Part shown: in pieces, positions 44,855-51,782 of the stretch | Layout of the letters: each line of letters begins with the position of its first letter | Numbering within the stretch: the first letter of the stretch is position 1 | NCBI GenBank assembly: GCA_963803065.1 | Contig: CAWDKW010000008.1 | Location: forward strand, 261,285-325,284 | DNA: 64,000 nucleotides | Source: DASXMT01 sp963803065 | Lineage (GTDB): Bacteria; Actinomycetota; Acidimicrobiia; Acidimicrobiales; RAAP-2 | Direction of reading: 5' to 3' | The notes under the pieces: model-generated | The model's input: only the letters and a program-made list of their open reading frames with translations | Databases searched by the model: none | Told to the model about the DNA's origin: nothing | Translations under genes and position numbers: made by a program

Positions 44855-45427
44855 ATGAGTGAAAGGCATTCAGGGGCGGCGCGCCTCGCTGTCGGGAGTC
44901 TGGCGCTGACAGCAAGCGTGATGATCGCGGTACCAGCGTGGGCATCAGCGACGACAACCACGAAGCCGAAGCCGAAGGCAACAACGACGACCACCAAGCC
45001 GAAGCCGAAGGCACCCGGCATCGGTTCGACTCTGGTGGTACTGAACCAGGACAAGCAGTATGAGGCAGTCCAGCTCCAAGCCGTAACCGATCCCGCTCAG
45101 AGCGGGGACGGTTTCTCGACGCCAGACGCCGGCAAGCGGTACGTCGGGGTGACCATCTCGATTCACAACCGCAGCAAGGGAACCGACACTGGCGACGCCA
45201 ACAACAACCTGACCCTGGTCGGGTCGAACAACCAGGTCTACCAGCCGGACTTCACCACCCTTTCCGGGTGCACCAACTTCGCCAGCGGTGAGTACACGCT
45301 GACGAGTGGCACGACCGAAGTGGGCTGTGTGGCATATCAAGTGCCGACTGGAATCAAGGTAGCCAAGGTTCAGTACAACCCGAACAGTGGCTTCTCGACC
45401 AATGAAGCGACGTGGACGCTGCCTTAG
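44855..45427 (+). CDS. Exported DUF4352-like protein
   Basis: The 190-residue protein starts at ATG 44855 after GGAGGGGA. A Sec signal (about 1-32, AVPAWASA) is followed by a low-complexity TTTTKPKPKATTTTTKPKPK linker. The rest is an Ig-like DUF4352 domain: GKRYVGVTISIHNRSKG, NNLTLVGSNNQVYQPDF, VGCVAYQVPTGIKVAKVQYN. A related domain ends the protein at 47504-48394. Two Cys could form a disulfide. Function unknown. Confidence 0.75.
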   Translation: MSERHSGAARLAVGSLALTASVMIAVPAWASATTTTKPKPKATTTTTKPKPKAPGIGSTLVVLNQDKQYEAVQLQAVTDPAQSGDGFSTPDAGKRYVGVTISIHNRSKGTDTGDANNNLTLVGSNNQVYQPDFTTLSGCTNFASGEYTLTSGTTEVGCVAYQVPTGIKVAKVQYNPNSGFSTNEATWTLP

Positions 45428-45475
45428 TCCTAGGGCGAGAAGGTGTGCCGGCTTCGTCGACGAAAGGTTGAGCGA

Positions 45476-46146
45476 GTGACTCAATCCGCAAGGTTGACCC
45501 GTCGATTGCAGGTGGCAGCCGCGATCTCAGCCGTTGCTTTGCTGGGAGCTGCTTGTGGAGGAAGCGCGGTGACCTCTTCCAGCACCACTAACGCTCCTAC
45601 AACGACTACAGACTCGTCAAGTTGTCAGAAGCTGTCAGCGTCAGTGCCGGGCGTCGATTGCAGTGCTGTTCCAACAACCTCGACACCGTCGCCCACTGCA
45701 ACCGTTTCACCCACCACAGCACCACCCACGACGGTGCCGCCCACAACGGCAACGAAAACCACAAAGAAGACCACGACCACCACCTCCCAGCCGACGACCA
45801 CACAGCCTCCTTCCGCCCCGCCTGGTCCCACCCTGACGCAGCAGCAGCAGAGTGCGGTAGCGGAAGCCCACCAGTACCTGAACAGCTCAAGGCATTTTCG
45901 CAACAGGGTCTCATTGACCAACTGGATTCACCGTACGGTGGCCAATACTCGGTTAACGATGCGACGTCGCCGTCGATAGCCTCACGGTGGATTGGAACGC
46001 CGAGGCCGTGCAAGCGGCCAAGGAATATCTCAACACTGCAGCCCTTCTCATGTGACGCCCTGATCCAACAACTGGACTCATCGTTTGGTTCCAAGTTCAC
46101 AGTCGATCAGGCTACGTATGGAGCGACGCAGGCAGGGGATTGTTAG
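45476..46146 (+). pseudogene. Ltp-family surface lipoprotein gene, decayed
   Basis: GTG 45476 opens a lipoprotein signal with lipobox LLGAAC, followed by a long Thr/Pro linker. The C-terminal part reads, across three frame changes, EAHQYLNSS, AFSQQGLIDQLDSPYGGQYS, VDWNAEAVQAAKEYLNTAA and CDALIQQLDSSFGSKFTVDQ. This is the twice-repeated AFSxxGLIxQLxSPYG unit of Ltp lipoproteins. A prophage-encoded member blocks entry of phage DNA. Indels fall near 45893, 45970 and 46044. Confidence 0.75.
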
Positions 46147-46298
46147 TGAAACGCATGAAGCCCTATAGCTGTATGCAACTGTCGACCACGAACCGCTTGC
46201 CTCGATCGACCCCGCCAGGCCAAGAACGGGCGACTGGCAGGCCCCCTTGCGATGACCTTGTGGTAACTCTCAGATATGAACGAATCTCCGGCCTTCGG

Positions 46299-46425
46299 TT
46301 CACGAAGCATTCATCTTGCAGGCATGGTGCTGAAATGCGCCGTCCGTAGTGTTCACGTCAGGCCCACCTTCGGATGGGATAGGCAGAGCCCCTGGTGCCG
46401 TGGCGGCGAGCGGGGGCTCTGCCGC
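46299..46425 (+). repeat. Repeat-hairpin element, copy 1
   Basis: A conserved 40-bp head (TTGCAGGCATGGTGCTGAAA core) leads to a hairpin. The outer stem GCAGAGCCCC/GGGGCTCTGC is 46383-46392 with 46413-46422. The inner stem TGCCG/CGGCG closes a TGG loop. It matches copy 2 at 46725-46855. The rest of 46147-46449 shows no gene. Confidence 0.8.
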
Positions 46426-46449
46426 GTTCAGCTCTCAAGTGCGAGTCGA

Positions 46450-46635
46450 CTACACGATGTAGTAGTCGGCCGCCTTGTAGGTCAGAGCGTGGCCGGCCGG
46501 GCAAATCTCGGTATGACTCTGGCCGGTGCTAGGCGTTTCCACATCGATGACCTCTTGGTAGGCACTGGCGAAGGCGATTCCGCACTCGTCACACCTAGTC
46601 ATCTTGGTTGCGCGTCTTAGCGGCTCTGCGATCAT
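46450..46635 (-). CDS. Possible small zinc-ribbon protein
   Basis: The 61-residue frame has CDECG near 15 and CPAGH near 45, a plausible four-ligand metal site. No family is recognised. It lies between the two repeat-hairpin copies. Confidence 0.4.
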   Translation of the reverse strand: MIAEPLRRATKMTRCDECGIAFASAYQEVIDVETPSTGQSHTEICPAGHALTYKAADYYIV

Positions 46636-46724
46636 CGCCTACCCCGTTCCTGAAGTCGTGTTATGGCACTTCGTTCCGTGGCGGTCCGCCCAGCATACGC
46701 CCTGAGGTCTATTGCGCCCTGGTG

Positions 46725-46855
46725 CGTTTCACGAATCGTTCACATTGCAGGCATGGCGCTGAAATGGACCGTCCGTAGCGTATGTCTCGCACCCTTTAAG
46801 CCTTTCGGGTGAGCGCACAGCCCTGCTGCCGTGGCGGCAAGCGGGGCTGTGTCGC
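46725..46855 (+). repeat. Repeat-hairpin element, copy 2
   Basis: The head core is TTGCAGGCATGGCGCTGAAA. The outer stem CACAGCCC/GGGCTGTG is 46816-46823 with 46844-46851, and the inner stem TGCCG/CGGCA closes TGG. The third pair of the outer stem is C-G here and G-C in copy 1, so both strands changed together. Confidence 0.8.
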
Positions 46856-46865
46856 GACCAGGATC

Positions 46866-46871
46866 TAGCCT
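46866..46871 (+). promoter_or_regulatory. TAGCCT -10 box of an MDxY mini-gene copy
   Basis: TAGCCT ends 6 nt before ATG 46878. The same layout occurs before the copies at 47268 and 48536. Confidence 0.5.
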
Positions 46872-46877
46872 CTGTCG

Positions 46878-46965
46878 ATGGACCAATACCGTGCAGCGAG
46901 TTTTACGTCGAGCCGGGTCAGTGTTGGCGGATGGTCAACCAGTCAGATGTGTTTAGGCGACGGTT
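46878..46965 (+). pseudogene. MDxY mini-gene, frameshifted copy
   Basis: ATG 46878 reads MDQYRAA; after one surplus base near 46900 the frame gives FYVEPGQCWRMVNQSDV, matching the intact copy at 47268. Similarity ends soon after. Confidence 0.6.
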
Positions 46966-47255
46966 GACCGGGTACCGATTTCTGACCATCGATGTCAGTC
47001 GCAACGGTGGAGCGCAGCGTCCTCGGTACCCCGACCGAGGGCGTTGTCGCGTCCAGGCCCCCGAAGTCTGGGTTTCGGGGCGTCTGTCGGGGTATACACG
47101 TTGTTGCCCCTTGGACTGGTCTCTGCGGGGGTGCGACTGCCCCTTGGTATCCAGGGGGTCATCGCGGGTTTGGTGTTGGGCGCTCTCGGGTACCGTCGCA
47201 GGGTGCCGCGGCTCACGGTCGCCAGGTCACAGCCAGCCGCCGTGGGCCGCGGTCC
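46966..47255. other. 290-bp island stretch without a supported gene
   Basis: Both strands carry open frames but none with recognisable motifs. CCCGAA/TTCGGG forms a short hairpin near 47063-47081, and TGCCCCTTGG occurs twice (47103 and 47138). Confidence 0.5.
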
Positions 47256-47261
47256 TAATCT
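47256..47261 (+). promoter_or_regulatory. TAATCT -10 box of the intact MDxY mini-gene
   Basis: TAATCT ends 6 nt before ATG 47268. Confidence 0.5.
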
Positions 47262-47267
47262 CTTTCG

Positions 47268-47489
47268 ATGGACCACTACTGCGAGGCGTTCTATTGCGAG
47301 CCTGGCTGCTGCTGGCGCATGGTGTATAACCCAGACGGGAGTGGTCGGCCTACCCTCTGCCGTGAGCCGGTCGAGTGGCGTGGACGGTACAGGGCACGCA
47401 AAGGGAAGTGGTTCATCGTGGAAAGCTGCGCCGGGCACGTCGATGACGGGCATCTCGTCGAGGTCATGAGAGTCCAAATCGCTCGGTAA
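47268..47489 (+). CDS. MDxY mini-protein, intact member (73 residues)
   Basis: The protein begins MDHYCEAFYCEPGCCWRMVY, continues NPDGSGRPTLCREPVEWRGR and ends with GKWFIVESCAGHVDDGHLVE. Six Cys and two late His suggest metal binding or disulfides, perhaps a zinc-ribbon-like fold. The central DGSGRPTxCxEPV is shared with the copy at 48536. No named family is recognised. The leaderless-type promoter and conserved core across copies support a real gene. Confidence 0.65.
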   Translation: MDHYCEAFYCEPGCCWRMVYNPDGSGRPTLCREPVEWRGRYRARKGKWFIVESCAGHVDDGHLVEVMRVQIAR

Positions 47490-47503
47490 TCGCGAGGCTG
47501 ACC

Positions 47504-48394
47504 CTACCCGACCTTCCAGGAAGCTGTCGCTTGCGTGGCATAACCAGCCGAAGGGGTGAAGTTGACCGTTGTCAGCGACGTCGAACCAGGGACCTCGAAC
47601 ATGACCCACCCTGATGCGGTACCGCCTGGTGCCACGTTGATCTCTCCACTGGGAAAGCTGGGGCCCGAGGCCGTTTCTTCGAAGTCCGGTTCGAATCCCT
47701 GACCCGCAGAGTCATAGATCCTCGCGTCGAGGTTGATGTCGTCACTAATAGCGGCGGAGCTTTGGTTAGTGATCGTGAATGCCGCGGCAACATATATGTC
47801 TCCAGCGTTCTGTGGAGTGACATAGCTATTGGCGGGCTGAGCCGGATTGACGAACTGGGTCATCGTGACCGAGTAGTAGGGCTGGCCATCCTTGGTGATT
47901 AATGCTGCGGTTCCGACAGGAAGGTTGGTGTCTGTCGGAACGGGAACTGTTGTAGTCGTCGTGGTCTCGAACGGAGCCGCTGTCGACGTCTCGAAAGGAG
48001 CGGAGGCTGCGTCGGTCGACTGTGTCGACACCGTCCCCGCAACTTGACCACCACCACTCGTCGCGGCCGCAATGCCAACGCCGGCGCCAGCGAGAACAAC
48101 TAGCGCGACGCCACCGATGATCCACCACTTCTTTGGTCCCTGCCAAACGCGAGCGAGAATCGACGGAGGGCTGACCGCAGATGTCCCAGTTGGAGCATCT
48201 TCAGCAGGTATCGGGGCTTCCGGCTGTTGAGGAGTCTCGGCTACCAGCTGCGACTCGGCGGGGACGGCTGAGTTTTCTTCGACCGGCGGGGATATGTCTG
48301 CTGGCGTGCTGTTCGGTCCATCCCCCAGATACCAGTAGCCGTCCTCGCCCCGGTACTGCCACATCCCGTCATCGGTTTGTCGCCACTGGGTCAT
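47504..48394 (-). CDS. Membrane-anchored DUF4352-like protein
   Basis: The 296-residue protein starts MTQWRQTDDGMWQYRGEDGY, a short Trp-rich segment like those preceding DUF4352 anchors. A Pro/Ala/Glu linker leads to one membrane segment (about 92-114), then a Thr-rich stalk and an outer DUF4352 domain (YVAAAFTITNQSSAAISDDI, VMFEVPGSTSLTTVNFTPSA). It is a paralogue in domain, not architecture, of the protein at 44855. Function unknown. Confidence 0.75.
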   Translation of the reverse strand: MTQWRQTDDGMWQYRGEDGYWYLGDGPNSTPADISPPVEENSAVPAESQLVAETPQQPEAPIPAEDAPTGTSAVSPPSILARVWQGPKKWWIIGGVALVVLAGAGVGIAAATSGGGQVAGTVSTQSTDAASAPFETSTAAPFETTTTTTVPVPTDTNLPVGTAALITKDGQPYYSVTMTQFVNPAQPANSYVTPQNAGDIYVAAAFTITNQSSAAISDDINLDARIYDSAGQGFEPDFEETASGPSFPSGEINVAPGGTASGWVMFEVPGSTSLTTVNFTPSAGYATQATASWKVG

Positions 48395-48523
48395 CGCGAT
48401 CCCCCTGACCACGTCCCCACTATTCGGGCACGCATCGCGCTTCACCTTCCGTGAAAGGTGAAGTTCAACTTATACCCCAGCGACTGACTCCGTTCGTGCG
48501 GTCGGCCGCTTCCGTCAGGCCGT

Positions 48524-48529
48524 TAGCCT
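48524..48529 (+). promoter_or_regulatory. TAGCCT -10 box of the third MDxY mini-gene
   Basis: TAGCCT ends 6 nt before ATG 48536. Confidence 0.5.
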
Positions 48530-48535
48530 CGGGCG

Positions 48536-48727
48536 ATGGATCACTACGCCAACGCCTTTAGCGCCCGGCCGGGCGAGTGCTGGCGCTGGGTACACCGGCC
48601 AGACGGCAGCGGCCGGCCGACGAGCTGCCCGGAGCCGGTGACCCACGCTTTCGACTTTCTCCCAACCCCAGACGAGTCCTGCGTTCAGGTTTCTGGAAAC
48701 GGGGCCGGTGGCCTCGTGTGGGAGTAG
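48536..48727 (+). CDS. MDxY mini-protein, divergent member (63 residues)
   Basis: The protein begins MDHYANAFSARPGECWRWVH and has RPDGSGRPTSCPEPVTHAFD. The N-terminal 35 residues follow the member at 47268 closely; the C-terminal part differs and lacks the CAGH block. A terminator hairpin follows 11 bp after the stop. Confidence 0.6.
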   Translation: MDHYANAFSARPGECWRWVHRPDGSGRPTSCPEPVTHAFDFLPTPDESCVQVSGNGAGGLVWE

Positions 48728-48738
48728 GGAACGCGACA

Positions 48739-48765
48739 GGCCCCGGCAACTCCAGAGCCGGGGCC
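48739..48765 (+). terminator. Terminator hairpin after the third mini-gene
   Basis: GGCCCCGGC and GCCGGGGCC form a perfect 9-bp stem with a 9-nt loop, followed by TTCTC. Confidence 0.75.
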
Positions 48766-48782
48766 TTCTCGCGTCCAATGAA

Positions 48783-48820
48783 CTCCGAGCCCGGCAGGCG
48801 GAGACATGCCGGGCTCGGAG
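48783..48820. other. 14-bp perfect stem-loop
   Basis: CTCCGAGCCCGGCA and TGCCGGGCTCGGAG flank a 10-nt loop. It lies 17 bp after the previous hairpin. A second terminator or a recombination-related structure is possible. Confidence 0.75.
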
Positions 48821-48877
48821 AGCTCGGAGAGTGCTCGGAGAGTTAGTAGTGCGGGCGACGGGTCGGCTCAAGTGACT

Positions 48878-48896
48878 CGTGTCCTATTCGTGTCCT
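48878..48896 (+). promoter_or_regulatory. Two CGTGTCCT repeats at the right island end
   Basis: Copies lie at 48878-48885 and 48889-48896, about 65-85 bp inside the right att repeat; they mirror the set at 44032-44059. Confidence 0.4.
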
Positions 48897-48923
48897 GTAG
48901 GCAACTGACCCCGGACGCGAAAC

Positions 48924-48952
48924 CGCCTGACCTGCGAAAACACAGGCCAGGC
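48924..48952. other. Stem-loop related to the one at 36899
   Basis: GCCTGACCTG and CAGGCCAGGC form a stem with one mismatch around CGAAAACA. The hairpin at 36899-36934 shares CTGACC, the AAAACA loop end and the returning stem. Confidence 0.6.
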
Positions 48953-48961
48953 AGCAGGCAG

Positions 48962-49309
48962 TGGAGGTGGCGGGAATCGAACCCGCGTCCTCCGGCTTCT
49001 CAATGGGCCTTCTCCGAGCGCAGCCGGCGGTAGATTGTCGGGAGCGGCGCCGTTACCGGCAGCAACGCCGCTCCGTATCCGACTTCGTTGTCCCTAGCGG
49101 CCCGTCGGAGCAGCTGCGTAGGTAAGTCCCACTTGATGTCGCCCGGATCCGGCCCGTGGAACTGAGACCGGTCGGACGTCGCTGTTTCTAGGCAGCGAGC
49201 GCGAGCTGAGGCTCGGCGTTTATTTTTGGTTCCGGCTCTTTAACGTGGCTCCGGAGACCACGGCTCGCTTCTCCCACATCGACGACCAGAGTCGAAGCCT
49301 GTCACCCCC
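48962..49309 (-). ncRNA. ssrA: Transfer-messenger RNA (tmRNA)
   Basis: The 5' end GGGGGTG (from 49309) pairs with the 3' CACCTCC. Near the 5' end, ACAGGCTTCGAC resembles other tmRNAs, and the T arm is GCGGGTTCGATTCCCGC. The tag frame reads VKEPEPKINAEPQLALAA and stops at TAG (49188-49190). CCA is not encoded. tmRNA frees stalled ribosomes with SmpB, whose gene lies 80 bp upstream on the same strand. Its 3' end carries the right att repeat of the island (48962-48987). Confidence 0.93.
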
Positions 49310-49389
49310 TGGATTGTTGTCCGACCTCACCGAGGCCGGATGGGAACTACAGCTTACCGGGCGATCCAGCCCGTCCGTACCGGGACCGG

Positions 49390-49932
49390 CTATCGGTGGC
49401 GCTCGGAGCCCTTGACCGCGGCACGGGCCTCTCTCGCCGCCTCACGGCTGGCGTCCCGAGCGGCGATGGCATGGCGCTTGTCGTAGGTGCGTCTTCCTTT
49501 GACCAGGGCCAATTCGACCTTGGCCCGCCCGTCCTTGAAGTAGATGGACAGGGGCACCATGGTCAGTGACTGTTGCTGGCTGCGCCCCATCCATTCGTCG
49601 ATCTGCCGGCGGTGCATCAGGAGCTTTCGGCGGCGGTCGGGGTCGTGGGCACCGAAGCCGTTGGCCTGGGCGTAGGGCGGGACGTGGACGCCGAACAACC
49701 ACACCTCGCCGTCGATGACCCGGGCATAGGAGTCCTGGAGGGCGATCCGACCAGCGCGCAGAGACTTCACCTCGGACCCCTGCAGCACGATCCCGCACTC
49801 GACGGTGTCGAGAATGTCGTAGTCATGCCGGGCGCGCCGGTTTGAGGCCACCGGTCGGCCCGGGTCGCGGCCGTCGGGGTGCCCCTTGGCGGTGGCGTGG
49901 GCCTTGCCCGGCGATCTGGTCTTTGCTGCCAT
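49390..49932 (-). CDS. smpB: SsrA-binding protein SmpB
   Basis: The 180-residue protein has the SmpB core: NRRARHDYDILDTVECGIVL, QGSEVKSLRAGRIALQDSYA, and near the end LVKGRRTYDKRHAIAARDAS with the basic tail that enters the ribosomal mRNA channel. ATG 49932 is preferred. An N-terminal extension of about 35 residues rich in Lys/Gly/Pro precedes the core. Confidence 0.97.
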   Translation of the reverse strand: MAAKTRSPGKAHATAKGHPDGRDPGRPVASNRRARHDYDILDTVECGIVLQGSEVKSLRAGRIALQDSYARVIDGEVWLFGVHVPPYAQANGFGAHDPDRRRKLLMHRRQIDEWMGRSQQQSLTMVPLSIYFKDGRAKVELALVKGRRTYDKRHAIAARDASREAAREARAAVKGSERHR

Positions 49933-50011
49933 CACCGTGGACGGTAGTCGCCCCGGCACGGTGGAGCGGCAGGCTCCCGGAGCACAGCCAGGGGCGGGCG
50001 CGCCGTCCGGG

Positions 50012-50017
50012 TAGCGT
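50012..50017 (+). promoter_or_regulatory. TAGCGT -10 box of the mec-cysO-cysM operon
   Basis: TAGCGT ends 10 nt before ATG 50028. It overlaps GTG 50016, which argues against that codon as start. Confidence 0.45.
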
Positions 50018-50027
50018 GAGCGCCACC

Positions 50028-50435
50028 ATGCTGTACCTCGACCAATCGGAGTACCACCAGATGATCGCCCACTGCCTCGGGGGCCTGCCCGACGAGGCCT
50101 GCGGGCTCCTCGGTGGCGACCCCGAGACGGGTGAAGTGGTGACCTGCTACCCGACCCGGAACCTGGCCGCTTCGGCCAAGCTCTACACGGTCGATCCCAA
50201 GGACCACCTGCGGGCCGACCGGGATGCCGAGTCGGCTGGTTTCTCCATCATCGGCGTCTTCCACTCCCATACCCACACCGATGCCTACCCGTCTCCCACC
50301 GACGTGGCCCAAGCCCCCGATCCCGCCTGGCACTACGTGCTGGTCTCCCTCAGGGACACCCACCCCGTGCTGCGGAGCTATCGGATCGTGGATGGGGCGA
50401 TCGAGGAGGAGCCGGTCATCCTCCGATCCCGGTAG
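50028..50435 (+). CDS. mec: CysO-cysteine peptidase (JAMM/MPN+ family)
   Basis: The 135-residue protein has DEACGLLGG with the JAMM Glu (near 23) and HSHTHTDAYPSPTD (near 79) with the two His and the Asp that hold zinc. Mec frees cysteine from CysO-cysteine. Its position directly before cysO and cysM fits. It may also remove the tail that follows the Gly-Gly of CysO here. Confidence 0.93.
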   Translation: MLYLDQSEYHQMIAHCLGGLPDEACGLLGGDPETGEVVTCYPTRNLAASAKLYTVDPKDHLRADRDAESAGFSIIGVFHSHTHTDAYPSPTDVAQAPDPAWHYVLVSLRDTHPVLRSYRIVDGAIEEEPVILRSR

Positions 50436-50504
50436 AATCCTCACTGAAGTAGTCAGCAATTGCCATCGTCGAGCGTCATCGGACAGAACGACCAGGGAGG
50501 CTCC

Positions 50505-50828
50505 GTGCCCGTTGCAGTGCACCTACCGACCGTGCTCCGGTCCCAGGCCGGAGGGGCCAAGACCGTCTCGGTCGACGGCACCACCATCGGCCAGGTCCTC
50601 ACGTCGCTGGTAACCGAGTTCCCCGGGCTCTCCGGCCAGGTCGTGAACGACGACGGGACGCTGCACAAGTTCGTCAACGTCTATCTGAACGATGACGACG
50701 TCCGGTACCTATCGGCCCTGGACACCCCGGTGTCAGACACCGACGAGGTGTCCATCCTGCCTGCGGTCGCCGGTGGCGCCGTCGGTACCGCCCCGGCTCC
50801 CGCCCCGGACGCGAGCCACCGGGGATGA
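50505..50828 (+). CDS. cysO: Sulfur-carrier protein CysO with C-terminal extension
   Basis: The 107-residue ubiquitin-like protein starts at GTG 50505 after GGGAGG. It has VAVHLPTVLRSQAGGAKTVS, LHKFVNVYLNDDDVRYLSAL and DEVSILPAVAGG, the CysO fold and Gly-Gly end. In the mycobacterial protein the chain ends at Gly-Gly, where the thiocarboxylate is made. Here 16 more residues follow (AVGTAPAPAPDASHRG), so trimming is needed before activation. Stop overlaps cysM (ATGA). Confidence 0.92.
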   Translation: MPVAVHLPTVLRSQAGGAKTVSVDGTTIGQVLTSLVTEFPGLSGQVVNDDGTLHKFVNVYLNDDDVRYLSALDTPVSDTDEVSILPAVAGGAVGTAPAPAPDASHRG

Positions 50829-51772
50829 CCGTCTACAGCTCCATCCTGGAGCTGATCGGCAACACCCCGCTGGTGGATGTCAGCACGCTCAGTCCCAACA
50901 ATCGGGTCCGCATCCTGGTGAAGCTCGAGGGCCAGAACCCCGGTGGGTCGGTGAAGGACCGGATCGCCCTGTCGATGGTCGAGCAGGCCGAAAAGGAGGG
51001 CATCCTGACTCCGGGCCACACGCTCATCGAGCCGTCCTCGGGCAACACCGGCATCGGCCTGGCCATGGTCTGCCGCCTGAAGGGCTACCACCTCAAGGTG
51101 GTGCTCCCGACCAACGTCTCACCCGAGCGACGCCAGCTGCTCGAGGTCTGGGGGGCCGAGATCATCGAGTCGCCCGGATCGCAGGGTTCCAACGGGGCCG
51201 TGCAGATGGCCCGGGACCTGGCCGGCGAGCATCCCCAATGGGCGTTCCTGTATCAGTACGCCAACCCGGCCAACCCGCGGGCCCACTACGAGGGGACCGG
51301 GCCCGAGATCTGGCACGACTGCCCGGAGGTCACCCACTTCGTGGCAGGACTGGGAACCTCGGGGACCCTCCTCGGTGTGGGTCGGTTCCTCAAGGAGCGC
51401 AATCCCGACGTCCAGGTCTGGGCCATCGAGCCGCCGTCGGGTGAGATGGTGGACGGACTCCGCAACCTCGACGACGGGTACATCCCCCCGATCTTCATCG
51501 ACAACGGGGGCGCGGAGATCCTGGACCGCAAGACCATCGTGAAGCCGCGCCAGTCCATCGAGTGGACCCGGCGGCTCGCCGAGGTCGGCATATTCGCCGG
51601 GATCTCCTCGGGGGCGGCGATGGCCGGCGCCATTCGCTGTGCCAACGCCATCGAGTCCGGGACCATCGTCGTCGTGGCCCCCGACGCCGGCTGGAAGTAC
51701 CTCTCCACCGGTGCATGGACCGACGACCTCGATATCGTCGAGGCCCGGGCCCGCGAGATCATCTACTTCTAG
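50825..51772 (+). CDS. cysM: O-phosphoserine sulfhydrylase (CysO-dependent cysteine synthase)
   Basis: The 315-residue PLP enzyme has LEGQNPGGSVKDRIAL with the Schiff-base Lys, EPSSGNTGIGLA, and GLGTSGTLLGVG for the PLP phosphate. It makes cysteine from O-phosphoserine and CysO-thiocarboxylate. Operon partners mec and cysO support CysM rather than CysK. Confidence 0.95.
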   Translation: MTVYSSILELIGNTPLVDVSTLSPNNRVRILVKLEGQNPGGSVKDRIALSMVEQAEKEGILTPGHTLIEPSSGNTGIGLAMVCRLKGYHLKVVLPTNVSPERRQLLEVWGAEIIESPGSQGSNGAVQMARDLAGEHPQWAFLYQYANPANPRAHYEGTGPEIWHDCPEVTHFVAGLGTSGTLLGVGRFLKERNPDVQVWAIEPPSGEMVDGLRNLDDGYIPPIFIDNGGAEILDRKTIVKPRQSIEWTRRLAEVGIFAGISSGAAMAGAIRCANAIESGTIVVVAPDAGWKYLSTGAWTDDLDIVEARAREIIYF

Positions 51773-51782
51773 TCTGGGGCCG

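Noticed and set aside
46931..47469. Two overlapping plus-strand frames of over 100 codons in the island
   Set aside because: They have no start signals or motifs, and one overlaps the better-supported mini-gene at 47268 in another frame.
48851..48862. GCGGGCGACGGG resembling the tRNA-Gly end
   Set aside because: Only 12 bp match and the T arm is missing; chance similarity in GC-rich DNA is likely.
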